Shown here: positions 14,836 through 22,331 of the stretch, piece after piece
Layout: each line of letters starts with the position of its first letter
Position numbering within the stretch: position 1 is the stretch's first letter
Assembly (NCBI GenBank): GCA_950097265.1
Contig: CATNDJ010000015.1
Coordinates: 1-42,057 of the forward strand
Length of the DNA stretch: 42,057 bases
Source: an uncultured Oscillibacter sp.
GTDB lineage: Bacteria; Bacillota; Clostridia; Oscillospirales; Oscillospiraceae
Reading direction: 5' to 3'
The notes under the pieces: model-generated
What the model saw: only the letters and a program-made list of their open reading frames with translations
What the model was told of the DNA's origin: nothing
Databases searched by the model: none
Position numbers and translations under genes: made by a program

Positions 14836-15603
14836 ATGGCGATTTTAGAGGTCCAACATATTGAAAAGCACTTCGGAGACACCCAGGTCCTCAGCGATAT
14901 CAGCTTCTCTCTGGAGGAGGGCCAGGCCCTGTCCATCATCGGTTCCTCCGGCTCCGGCAAGACCACCCTGCTCCGTTGTTTGAACTTCCTGGAGCGGCCG
15001 GACCACGGCACGATCTCCGTAAAAGGCGGCGTTATCTTCGACGCGTCGGACCCCTTAACCCAGGCGGAAAAGGACATCCGCCAAAAGCGGCTCCACTTTG
15101 GCCTGGTGTTCCAGAATTTCAACCTCTTCCCCCAGTACACGGCTTTGCAGAACGTCACCCTGGCCCGGGAGCTGCTGGCCAAGGAGCGGGGCGGCGAGAG
15201 CAGGGAGGACATTGTGAAGGCGGGCCGGGAGCTGCTGGACCAGATGGGCCTGGCGGACCGGGCGGACCACTATCCCCACCAGCTCTCCGGCGGGCAGCAG
15301 CAGCGGGTGGCCATCGCCCGGGCGCTGGCCCTCCACCCGGACATCCTCTGCTTCGACGAGCCTACTTCCGCCCTGGACCCGGAACTTACCGGAGAGGTAC
15401 TGCGGGTCATCCGCTCCCTGGCGGAGCAGAAGACCACCATGATTATCGTTACCCACGAGATGGCCTTTGCCCGGGATGTGGCGGACCAGGTGATTTTCAT
15501 GGACGGCGGCGTTATTGTAGAGCAGGGCGATCCCAGGGAGGTTATCGACAACCCGAAGGAAGAGCGAACCAGGCAGTTCCTCTCCCGGTATGCAAACGGC
15601 TGA
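14836..15603 (+). CDS. Amino acid ABC transporter, ATP-binding protein (GlnQ-like)
   Basis: 255 aa with all ABC ATPase motifs: Walker A GSSGSGKTTLLR, Q-loop GLVFQNFNLFP, signature LSGGQQQRVAIARAL, Walker B ILCFDEPTSALDPE and H-loop IIVTHEMAFARDVAD. The NLFPQYTALQNVTLA segment and length are those of polar amino acid importers (GlnQ/HisP). It powers the transporter formed with the two genes upstream. The start at 14836 has AGGAG after the permease stop 17 bases earlier. The frame is open into the permease gene, but those residues are out of family. Confidence 0.95.
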   Translation: MAILEVQHIEKHFGDTQVLSDISFSLEEGQALSIIGSSGSGKTTLLRCLNFLERPDHGTISVKGGVIFDASDPLTQAEKDIRQKRLHFGLVFQNFNLFPQYTALQNVTLARELLAKERGGESREDIVKAGRELLDQMGLADRADHYPHQLSGGQQQRVAIARALALHPDILCFDEPTSALDPELTGEVLRVIRSLAEQKTTMIIVTHEMAFARDVADQVIFMDGGVIVEQGDPREVIDNPKEERTRQFLSRYANG

Positions 15604-15612
15604 GACGCACAA

Positions 15613-15650
15613 AAAAAGAGTGCGGGAGAAGTTTTCTCCCGCACTCTTTT
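15613..15650. terminator. Bidirectional terminator between the transporter operon and the sipL-like gene
   Basis: AAAAGAGTGCGGGAGA pairs with TCTCCCGCACTCTTTT around a short loop, flanked by A and T runs; the last bases touch the stop of the convergent gene. Confidence 0.88.
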
Positions 15651-17188
15651 CAGGCTCTTTTTCTGGGAATCAACAGCATCTGATCCTGGGGAATATCCCC
15701 CTCCCCCTCCAATTGGTTGGCGGAGAGGATAGCCGCGATGGTGGTATTGTATTTCTTCGCCAGGTCCCAGGCGCTCTCCTGCCGCCCGATGCACCGCAGG
15801 ACCAGGGAAGGCGCGCCGCCCAAATCCTTGGCGGTCTCCGTGTCCAGCTTGGCGGCGGAGACACAGACCTTTTTCACCCTGGCCGCCGCTTCCACGTGGA
15901 AGTCCACCGGGAAGCGCACCTCGATGCCCCGGTCCCCCAGGGTGCCTTGGACCTCCTCGGCGCAGACGGCCCGAGCGGTAATCCGGCAGTCCTCCGGCAG
16001 CTCCAGCTGGCAGCCGGCGTCAATGCTTCGTTCCGCCACCAGCGGCACGCCGCCCTCGTCCAGGTACATAGCCCGTACCGTCACTCCGGCCCGGAGAACG
16101 GCCATATTTCCCTCACGGCTGACGGACACCGCGCCGCACTTGGCGGAAAGAGCCAGGATGGACTCCGCCACCACGCCGATTTCCAGCACCTCCCGCAAGG
16201 TCTGACGGCGGGTCAGGTTTTCGCAGAAGCTGGTGATGCTCAGCGGCGCGGCCTCATAGGTCATGTCGTAGGCAGTGGAATACAGGTCGCTGAGCAGGGT
16301 CAGCTCCTGTTCCTCCCGCAGCAGCGCCGTGGCGTGAAGGTACAGCGTCACGGCGATCTGGCGTCCCTCCGGGTCGTCGCCGTCGATTTGCAGATCTGTG
16401 CCCGTTAGCTGAAGCTGCAAGCTGGCGGAGGAACCCTCCTGGGCTCCCTCGACCTCCATAATCTGGGAAAAGGGCAGCTCCGAAGAGGCGGAGCCGCAGC
16501 CGCCGCCCAAGTCCCGGTAGAGCAGGCTGATGGAAAATACGCCCTTGAAGATCAACTTGCTTCCCACAATCTTTGTCTCTGTGACGGTGCTGGAAACCTG
16601 GCTGGTCAGCAGCTCCGCCGCCCCTACTCTCCCTGGGGAGAGGTTCATTTCTTCTGTAAAGGTAAAATCCTTTTCGGCAATGTGTGTCAGAAGGATGGCA
16701 TGCTGTTCCTCCTGGCGCTTTTCCACCTGGAGCCCCGGTTCTGCCTCTGTGTCCTCACAGAAGGTCAGCGGCTTGCGCTGATAGCCGGCTACGCGGGTCA
16801 CCAGCTTGCAGTGGGTGAAAATTTTCCGGGGGTTCAGCATCCGGGCCTCCAGAAACTCCGTTTCCGTTTCCGCCGTCAAGTGCTGGCAGCCCGGCAGGGC
16901 CCGACCGTCGCTCTCGGCTGTAAAGGGAATGGCAAATTCCAGCGTGCGGACGCCGCTCTCTCCATCGGGGGTATAGAGCACCGTAACCCGTACGGTGCCG
17001 GAGAGCTCCGCCTTTCCGTCCCGCAGCTCCCGACTGTGGAGGTAGACCTTCCCGTCCGTCTCAATGATGCGGGCGATGTCGGGGCAGTAGTCCGGCACGA
17101 TGGTCTCCGCCGTTTCCTCTTGGGTCAGCGTCAGCTCCCCGCCCGTTTCGTAGGCGTCCAAAGACACTTTTTTTAAATCCAGTTCCAT
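15650..17188 (-). CDS. SPOCS (DUF3794)/LysM protein, SipL-like coat morphogenetic protein
   Basis: 512 aa. SPOCS-type modules recur along the chain (VPDYCPDIARIIETDGKVYL near residue 31, another near ELTLLSDLYSTAYDMTYE, a third in VEVRF-type sequence near residue 415). A C-terminal LysM-like domain (about 460-512) contains ESAWDLAKKYNTTIAAILSANQL. This order and size match SipL of Clostridioides difficile, whose LysM domain binds SpoIVA and which serves in place of Bacillus SpoVID. spoIVA and spoVM nearby support the call. The promoter resembles that of spoIVA. AAGGAAGGAG precedes the ATG. Other SPOCS/LysM proteins of unknown role exist, so orthology is likely but not proven. Confidence 0.82.
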   Translation of the reverse strand: MELDLKKVSLDAYETGGELTLTQEETAETIVPDYCPDIARIIETDGKVYLHSRELRDGKAELSGTVRVTVLYTPDGESGVRTLEFAIPFTAESDGRALPGCQHLTAETETEFLEARMLNPRKIFTHCKLVTRVAGYQRKPLTFCEDTEAEPGLQVEKRQEEQHAILLTHIAEKDFTFTEEMNLSPGRVGAAELLTSQVSSTVTETKIVGSKLIFKGVFSISLLYRDLGGGCGSASSELPFSQIMEVEGAQEGSSASLQLQLTGTDLQIDGDDPEGRQIAVTLYLHATALLREEQELTLLSDLYSTAYDMTYEAAPLSITSFCENLTRRQTLREVLEIGVVAESILALSAKCGAVSVSREGNMAVLRAGVTVRAMYLDEGGVPLVAERSIDAGCQLELPEDCRITARAVCAEEVQGTLGDRGIEVRFPVDFHVEAAARVKKVCVSAAKLDTETAKDLGGAPSLVLRCIGRQESAWDLAKKYNTTIAAILSANQLEGEGDIPQDQMLLIPRKRA

Positions 17189-17231
17189 GAAGAACTCCTT
17201 CCTTTCCCGGCAGGCATAGAATCCATGTCCT

Positions 17232-17261
17232 ACTCTATGCGCCGCAGGGGCGGGTTATGTT
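17232..17261 (-). promoter_or_regulatory. Putative sigma-E promoter of the sipL-like gene
   Basis: The minus strand reads AACATAAC, 14 bases, CATAGAGT. The spacing and -10 core (CATAGA-T) match the element upstream of spoIVA. It lies directly after the spoVM stop codon. Confidence 0.45.
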
Positions 17262-17262
17262 C

Positions 17263-17331
17263 TCACACCTTGAAAATCTTCTTCAGAATCCCCCGGAGCA
17301 TTTTAGGGGACTTCCAAACCACGATATTCAT
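17263..17331 (-). CDS. spoVM: Stage V sporulation protein M (22-residue peptide)
   Basis: A 22-codon reading frame starts at ATG 17331 with GAGAGGAGG seven bases upstream and ends TGA. It aligns without gaps to B. subtilis SpoVM (26 aa) at K7, P9, K10, L12, G14 and I15, and the C-terminal half is an amphipathic basic helix (RGILKKIFKV). P9 is the residue known to matter for recognising the curved forespore membrane. SpoVM inserts as a helix in the forespore outer membrane and recruits SpoIVA. In B. subtilis spoVM lies at the end of the same priA-def-fmt-rsmB-rlmN-prpC-prkC-rsgA gene run that precedes it here, which strongly supports the call. It shares a strand with the Gly-rich gene 21 bases upstream. 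Confidence 0.88.
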   Translation of the reverse strand: MNIVVWKSPKMLRGILKKIFKV

Positions 17332-17352
17332 ATGACGCCTCCTCTCAAAACC

Positions 17353-17562
17353 TTAACGCCGGCAGCAGACGCAGCCGCAGCCAATCAGCAGAAACGCAAC
17401 CAGGAACATCAGCACGCCCACCGGAAATACCGCGGCAATCAAGATTCCCGCGCCCAGGGCCACGGCGAACAGGCCCAGCAGGCGGATTCCCCCGCCGCCG
17501 CCGTTTCCGCAGCCCCAATTTCCAAATCCTCCTCCTCCAAAGCTCCCGTTTCCACAGCCCAT
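17353..17562 (-). CDS. Small Gly-rich membrane protein, function unknown
   Basis: 69 aa from the ATG at 17562, preceded by AAAGGAGG nine bases upstream. The N-terminal 25 residues are almost only Gly, Cys, Asn and Phe (GCGNGSFGGGGFGNWGCGN). Two hydrophobic stretches follow (LLGLFAVALGAGILIAAVF and VGVLMFLVAFLLIGC), then a Cys-rich end, CGCVCCRR. I do not recognise a named family. It sits between the rsgA terminator and spoVM and probably shares a transcript with spoVM, so a sporulation or spore-membrane role is possible by context only. No convincing promoter was found in front of it (a TATATACT box lacks a good -35). Confidence 0.68.
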   Translation of the reverse strand: MGCGNGSFGGGGFGNWGCGNGGGGGIRLLGLFAVALGAGILIAAVFPVGVLMFLVAFLLIGCGCVCCRR

Positions 17563-17620
17563 TGCGGCCCGCCTCCTTTCCTTCCTTTCCAGTATATACG
17601 CCGGGGCCGTCCATGGTGTA

Positions 17621-17654
17621 AAAAACACCGCCTCAAGTTTGGAGGCGGTGTTTT
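17621..17654 (-). terminator. Terminator of the yicC...rsgA operon
   Basis: On the minus strand AAAACACCGCCTC and GAGGCGGTGTTTT form a 13-base stem with a seven-base loop and a T6 run, immediately after the rsgA stop. Confidence 0.9.
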
Positions 17655-17655
17655 C

Positions 17656-18537
17656 TCACTTTTTTTCCCGCCAATCCTGGAGGGGCTTCAATTCCTCGTA
17701 AAGGCGGAGGTAACTTTCATGGCGGCTTTTCTGAATCTCCCCCCGGCGGAGGGCTTCCAGCACGGCGCAGCCCTTCTCCCGGATGTGGCTGCACCCTACA
17801 AAGCGGCATTCCCCCAGATAAGGGGCAAACTCCAGGAAGGTCTCCGGCAGCCGGCGCTTCAGCTCCAGATCCAATTCCTCCGCGTCGAAGGAGGAAAAGC
17901 CCGGCGTGTCCACCACCTCCGCCCCGCAGGAGAGGCGGTGAAGCTCCACATGGCGGGTGGTGTGCCGCCCCCGGCCCAGGGCCGCGCTGACCTCCCCTAC
18001 CTGCAAATGAAAATCCGGGTCCAGCGCGTTTAAAATGCTGGATTTCCCTACGCCGGAATTACCTGTAAAGGAAGATAGCTTTCCAACTATCAGCGCCTTC
18101 AAATCCTCCATTCCCTCCCCGGTTTTCGCGCTGACCCGCAGGGTCGGGAAGCCGGAGGCATGATAAATCTCAAAGAGGCCGTCCGCCGGGTCCAGGTCGC
18201 ATTTATTCAGCACCACCGCCACCCGGCAATCCTTCAGCGCGGCGATGGCCGCCACCCGGTCGATGAGGAAAGGAGCCGTTTTGGGAATGGCGGCGGAGGC
18301 GATGACCACCAATAGGTCAATATTGGCCACGGCGGGCCGGGAGAAGGCGTTCCGCCGGGGCAGGATTTTTTCGACGAAGCCCTCGCCGCCGCCCAGCTCC
18401 CGGACCTCCACCCGGTCTCCCACCAGGGGGGAAATCCCCTCCTTGCGGAATTTCCCCCTGGCCCGGCATTGCAGAACCATCTCTCCAGTATCCACATAGT
18501 AGAAGCCGCTGAGGGCCTTTTGAATGCGTCCCGTCAT
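17656..18537 (-). CDS. rsgA: Ribosome small-subunit GTPase RsgA
   Basis: 293 aa. An OB-fold N-terminus is followed by a circularly permuted GTPase: NKCDLD (G4, near residue 110), then GNSGVGKSS (G1, near 157), then VVDTPGFSSF (G3). A C-terminal zinc site follows (ECRFVGCSHIREKGCAV). RsgA/CpgA checks late 30S subunit maturation and in Bacillus is a substrate of the kinase PrkC, encoded just upstream. The start at 18537 is one base after the prkC stop (TGATATG); an in-frame codon 17 residues earlier lies within prkC. It is the last gene of the operon before the terminator. Confidence 0.96.
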   Translation of the reverse strand: MTGRIQKALSGFYYVDTGEMVLQCRARGKFRKEGISPLVGDRVEVRELGGGEGFVEKILPRRNAFSRPAVANIDLLVVIASAAIPKTAPFLIDRVAAIAALKDCRVAVVLNKCDLDPADGLFEIYHASGFPTLRVSAKTGEGMEDLKALIVGKLSSFTGNSGVGKSSILNALDPDFHLQVGEVSAALGRGRHTTRHVELHRLSCGAEVVDTPGFSSFDAEELDLELKRRLPETFLEFAPYLGECRFVGCSHIREKGCAVLEALRRGEIQKSRHESYLRLYEELKPLQDWREKK

Positions 18538-18538
18538 A

Positions 18539-20542
18539 TCAGTCGAATTGCACTTCCTGGGTCTGATCCTGAGCAAGTACGCCGTCAAAATAGACTTTGA
18601 TGGTTTGCGTGCCGGACCCCTTGAGCCTTACGGCGGCTGTCATGTCGGAACAAGCCACCCGCTCAGCATACTGGGGATTTAACTCATCACCCACATAAAC
18701 CTCCACCAGGACCGTCGTACCGCCATCCTGGGGCAGGGGGATTCCGATAGAGGTTTCTTTAATTGTAATACCCTGGCTGACCTTGAATTTGATGGTGTCC
18801 CATTCGTTCACCGTCGTGAGCGGCTCAATGCTCTGCCAGATGACGCTGTTGGGCTCGGCTTCGCTTTCCACATATTCAATGTCGGCATTGGTACAGGTTA
18901 AATGCAGAGAATCCGCCAAGGACCGCAGTACCGCGTCAATCTGCATGCCGACGAAATTGGAAACCACCACCGGCTTCTGCTCCGGTCCCTTGCTGACAAT
19001 CAGCCGGACAATATCTCCGTCTTTCAGTTCCTCATGCTCGGCGGGGATGCTGCGGATAATAAAGCCCTCTGTAATCTCGTCGTTGAACTCCATTTCGGCC
19101 TCGTCGGCCATGATTTCCAGGTTGTATTTCTCCTTCAGGCTCTTCAGTATCACATTGGCCTGGGCCACGGTCTTGTTTGTCACGTCCAGCATCTCTCCCG
19201 TGTCCTCTCCGGCGCTGACCCAGACCTCAATGGTCAAATTGTCGCCCTTGCGGTGGCTTCCATCCGTGGGATTCTGCCGGACGATGATTCCTTCCGGGTA
19301 CTCGCCGTTGAACTCGCTGCCCTTTTCCACCAGGGTGAAGATATCCTTCACATCGGTCAGATTAGCGGCCTGTTCCGGCGTGTAGCCCACCACCAGGGGC
19401 ACCACATAGGTCTGAGGCTCCTGGGCCTGCTGCCCGATGGACTCGGAGACCATCTTGAACAGTACCGCCGCCAGGGCCATGGCCAGCACAATGGCCACGC
19501 CCACCAGCACTTTCACCCCGGCGCCTCCGCCCCGGCGGGGCGGCTCGTAGTCGTCCTCATAGTTCCGCCAGCGTTCCTTAGCCCGCTCCGATTCCCGCTC
19601 CCGCTCCCGGTTTTTCGGCGTGGGATGAAGGGTCCGATCATAGGTGCGGATGGGCTGGGTGGGTTCCGCCGGCTCCTCCGGCCGGAGGTCCATCATGGTG
19701 AAATCCAGGTTAATGTTGGGGTTCTTCCGGAAGTCCTCCAGGTCGGCAATCATGGCGTCGGCAGAAACATAGCGGCGGCTAAGGTCCGGCGTCATGGCCT
19801 TCATGCAGATCAGCTCCAGCTGCGGCGGAATTTCCGGGTTCAGCTCCCGGGGGGCCAGGGGCACGGCGCTGAGATGCTGGATCGCCACGGACACGGCGGA
19901 ATCCCCTTCGAAGGGCAGCCGCCCGGTGAGCATCTCGTACATGACCACGCCGGAGGAATAGATGTCGCTCCTGGCGTCGGTCCGCTCCCCCCTCGCCTGC
20001 TCCGGCGAGATGTAGTGGACGGAGCCCAGGGCCTCCTGGGTCAGGGTCTGGGCGGAGTTCTCCAGGCAGGCGATGCCGAAATCGGCTACTTTCACGCTGC
20101 CGTCCCGGAGAACCATGACGTTCTGAGGCTTGATGTCCCGGTGGACGATACCCCGGCTGTGGGCGTGGCTGAGGCCCCGCATAATCTGGGTGATGAAGTG
20201 CAGGGACTCCCGCCAATTGAGCTGGCCCCGCTTCTCCATATACTGCTTCAGCGTGATGCCGTCGATGAGCTCCATGACGATATATTCCGTGTCTCCTCCC
20301 CGGCTCACATCGTAGACCGACACAATGTTGGGATGGGACAGCTGGGCCACGGCCTGGGACTCCGCGTTGAACCGGCGGCGGAAGTCCTCGTCCTGGGCCA
20401 GGTCGCTTTTCAATATCTTTAACGCCACGAGGCGGTTCAGCCGGTGACACTTTGCCTTGTAGACCACCGCCATGCCGCCGGTGCCGATGCGCTCCAGAAT
20501 CTCATAGCGGTTGTCCAGCATTTTTCCAATGTACTGATCCAT
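18539..20542 (-). CDS. prkC: PASTA-domain Ser/Thr protein kinase
   Basis: 667 aa. The cytoplasmic Hanks kinase (about residues 12-275) has a Gly loop IGTGGMAVVYKA, K42 in VALKILK, HRDIKPQN and DFGIA. A Pro/Arg/Glu-rich juxtamembrane segment and one membrane span (about 345-365) follow. Outside there are about three PASTA repeats, starting VPLVVGYTPEQAANL, DVTNKTVAQANVIL and VSNFVGMQIDAVL, then a C-terminal all-beta extension. It senses peptidoglycan fragments and phosphorylates growth and translation proteins; in Bacillus it triggers germination in response to muropeptides. It is paired with its phosphatase prpC upstream. The start is an ATG with AAGGAGGAG. Confidence 0.96.
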   Translation of the reverse strand: MDQYIGKMLDNRYEILERIGTGGMAVVYKAKCHRLNRLVALKILKSDLAQDEDFRRRFNAESQAVAQLSHPNIVSVYDVSRGGDTEYIVMELIDGITLKQYMEKRGQLNWRESLHFITQIMRGLSHAHSRGIVHRDIKPQNVMVLRDGSVKVADFGIACLENSAQTLTQEALGSVHYISPEQARGERTDARSDIYSSGVVMYEMLTGRLPFEGDSAVSVAIQHLSAVPLAPRELNPEIPPQLELICMKAMTPDLSRRYVSADAMIADLEDFRKNPNINLDFTMMDLRPEEPAEPTQPIRTYDRTLHPTPKNRERERESERAKERWRNYEDDYEPPRRGGGAGVKVLVGVAIVLAMALAAVLFKMVSESIGQQAQEPQTYVVPLVVGYTPEQAANLTDVKDIFTLVEKGSEFNGEYPEGIIVRQNPTDGSHRKGDNLTIEVWVSAGEDTGEMLDVTNKTVAQANVILKSLKEKYNLEIMADEAEMEFNDEITEGFIIRSIPAEHEELKDGDIVRLIVSKGPEQKPVVVSNFVGMQIDAVLRSLADSLHLTCTNADIEYVESEAEPNSVIWQSIEPLTTVNEWDTIKFKVSQGITIKETSIGIPLPQDGGTTVLVEVYVGDELNPQYAERVACSDMTAAVRLKGSGTQTIKVYFDGVLAQDQTQEVQFD

Positions 20543-20557
20543 GCAGCTCCTCCTTCC

Positions 20558-21289
20558 TTACAGCTTCTTTGCCAGGACGACGGTGACGTTGTCCGACGCG
20601 CCGCGGCTTTTGGAGATGGCCAGCAGGCGCTCCATGCAGGTGTTCGTGTCGCCGTGGAGGACCTCCCGCATAATCTCTTCGTCCGTCACCGTGTTCACCA
20701 GTCCGTCGGTGCACAGTAAAAGGAAGTCCCCCGGCAGGAGCTGGCAGGTGTAGCAGTCGCACTCCGGGTCGACGTCCGGACCCAGAGCCCGGGTAATCAG
20801 GTTTCGGTTGGGATGCCGGCGGGCCTCCTCGACGGTGATGTCTCCCCGCTCTACCATGTGCTCTACCAGGGAATGATCCCGGGTCACCTGGCGGATGCGT
20901 TCCTTATTGATATGATAGGCCCGGCTGTCCCCCACGTTGGCGATGACCACGCCTCCGTCAAAGGAGACGGCGGAAACCAGGGTGGTCCCCATGCTGTGGT
21001 ACTCCCGGGAGGTTTTGGCGGCCTCCCGCACGGCGCGGTTCGCCAGGGCCACCGCCACCACGGAAATCTCCCGCAGCCGGTCCGGTTTCGCCTCCTGGGA
21101 CATGCGCTTTTCCATCTCCGCGGAAAAAGTGTCCACAGCGATGCGGCTGGCCAGCTGCCCGCCGGCGGCCCCGCCCATTCCGTCGCAGACCACGCAGATC
21201 GTGTGTCCGAAGGCCGTTTTCACCGCGTAGGCGTCCTGATTCTCTTTACGGACGAGGCCGGTGTCGGTCATGCTCCATATGTTCATCAT
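20558..21289 (-). CDS. prpC: PP2C-family Ser/Thr protein phosphatase
   Basis: 243 aa with the metal-binding PP2C motifs in order: TDTGLVRKENQDAY, VVCDGMGGAAGGQLAS, VIANVGDSRAY, LCTDGLVNTV and GASDNVTVVLA. It removes phosphates placed by PrkC, giving a kinase/phosphatase switch. The ATG at 21289 overlaps the rlmN stop (ATGA) with GGGGAG upstream; a second ATG follows directly. The frame is open 80 codons upstream within rlmN but without family sequence. Confidence 0.95.
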   Translation of the reverse strand: MMNIWSMTDTGLVRKENQDAYAVKTAFGHTICVVCDGMGGAAGGQLASRIAVDTFSAEMEKRMSQEAKPDRLREISVVAVALANRAVREAAKTSREYHSMGTTLVSAVSFDGGVVIANVGDSRAYHINKERIRQVTRDHSLVEHMVERGDITVEEARRHPNRNLITRALGPDVDPECDCYTCQLLPGDFLLLCTDGLVNTVTDEEIMREVLHGDTNTCMERLLAISKSRGASDNVTVVLAKKL

Positions 21290-22323
21290 TGGGAATTCTC
21301 CCCTTTCTCTGCTTCCGCCTTTCTGCGGAGCTGTCCGCAGGCGGCGTCTATATCTCCACCCAGGCTCCGCCGCACGGTAGCGGTGAGGCCGTGAGATTCC
21401 AGACGTTTTTGAAACGCCGCCGTCCGGCGGGAGGGCCGGAAGGGGCTTTCCGCCACGTCGTTCAGCGGAATCAGGTTTATATGGCCGGGCATTCCCCGCA
21501 GCCGCTTGGCGATGAGGTCCGCCTGCCAATCCTGGTCGTTCACGCCGTCGATCATGGCGTACTCAAAGGAGATCCGCCGCCCGGTTTTCTCAAAATACTC
21601 GTGACAGGCGGCAAACAAATCCTCCACATCATAGGCCCGGTTGACGGGCATGAGCCTGGACCGGGTCTCGCTGTCCGGCGCGTGGAGGGAAACGGACAGC
21701 GTCAATTGCAGCTCCAGCTCCGCCAGGCGGCGGATGCCGGGCAGCACGCCGCAGGTGGACAGGGAGATGTGCCGCATCCCGATATTCAGCCCGTCGGGAC
21801 AGTTCACGATCTCCAGGAATTTCAGCACGGCGTCCAAGTTGTCCATGGGTTCGCCGATGCCCATCAGCACAATGTTGGAAATGGGGGCGCCGGAGTCCTT
21901 CTGTGTAAAAATCACCTGGTCCAGCAGCTCCCCAGGCGTCAGGTCCCGGACCTTTCCCGCGACGGTGGACGCGCAGAAGGCGCAGCCCATCCGGCAGCCC
22001 ACCTGGGAGGAAATGCACACGGTGTTCCCGTGGCGGTAGCGCATCAGCACAGACTCAATGCAGTTGCCGTCCGCCAGCTCCCAGAGGTACTTGATGGTGC
22101 CATCCCGGGCAGAGACCTGCTTCCGGGCCGCCGACGGGACGCTCAGGGCGCAGGTTTCCTTCAGCCGCTCCCGCAGCGTCAAAGGCAGATTTGACATCTC
22201 GTCAAAGGAGGATACACCCCGGCTCAGCCAGGAGAAGACCTGCTTTCCCCGGAAGGCGGGCTCCCCCATGCTCTGGAGAAAATTCCGCAGCTCCGGGAGG
22301 GTCATGGATTTGATATCGGTCAT
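21286..22323 (-). CDS. rlmN: 23S rRNA (adenine-2503-C2) methyltransferase RlmN
   Basis: 345 aa radical SAM enzyme. The 4Fe-4S cluster Cys are C110, C114 and C117 (GCRMGCAFC); family motifs include MGIGEPMDNLD and the C-terminal IPLNDVAESPFRPS. The second catalytic Cys expected near LSTCGVLPGI is present. It methylates A2503 in 23S rRNA and also certain tRNAs. An ATG at 22323 is chosen over a TTG four codons upstream. It overlaps prpC and lies nine bases after rsmB, in a tightly packed operon. Confidence 0.96.
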   Translation of the reverse strand: MTDIKSMTLPELRNFLQSMGEPAFRGKQVFSWLSRGVSSFDEMSNLPLTLRERLKETCALSVPSAARKQVSARDGTIKYLWELADGNCIESVLMRYRHGNTVCISSQVGCRMGCAFCASTVAGKVRDLTPGELLDQVIFTQKDSGAPISNIVLMGIGEPMDNLDAVLKFLEIVNCPDGLNIGMRHISLSTCGVLPGIRRLAELELQLTLSVSLHAPDSETRSRLMPVNRAYDVEDLFAACHEYFEKTGRRISFEYAMIDGVNDQDWQADLIAKRLRGMPGHINLIPLNDVAESPFRPSRRTAAFQKRLESHGLTATVRRSLGGDIDAACGQLRRKAEAEKGENSQ

Positions 22324-22331
22324 GGTTCGCC

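Noticed and set aside
17563-17620. TTTACA and TATATACT before the Gly-rich gene as a promoter
   Set aside because: The spacing is 20 bases for sigma-A, and as a sigma-E site the -35 part does not match; part of the TTTACA lies within the terminator T run.
18902-20422. A 506-codon plus-strand open frame opposite prkC
   Set aside because: Antisense shadow; all kinase and PASTA motifs are on the minus strand.
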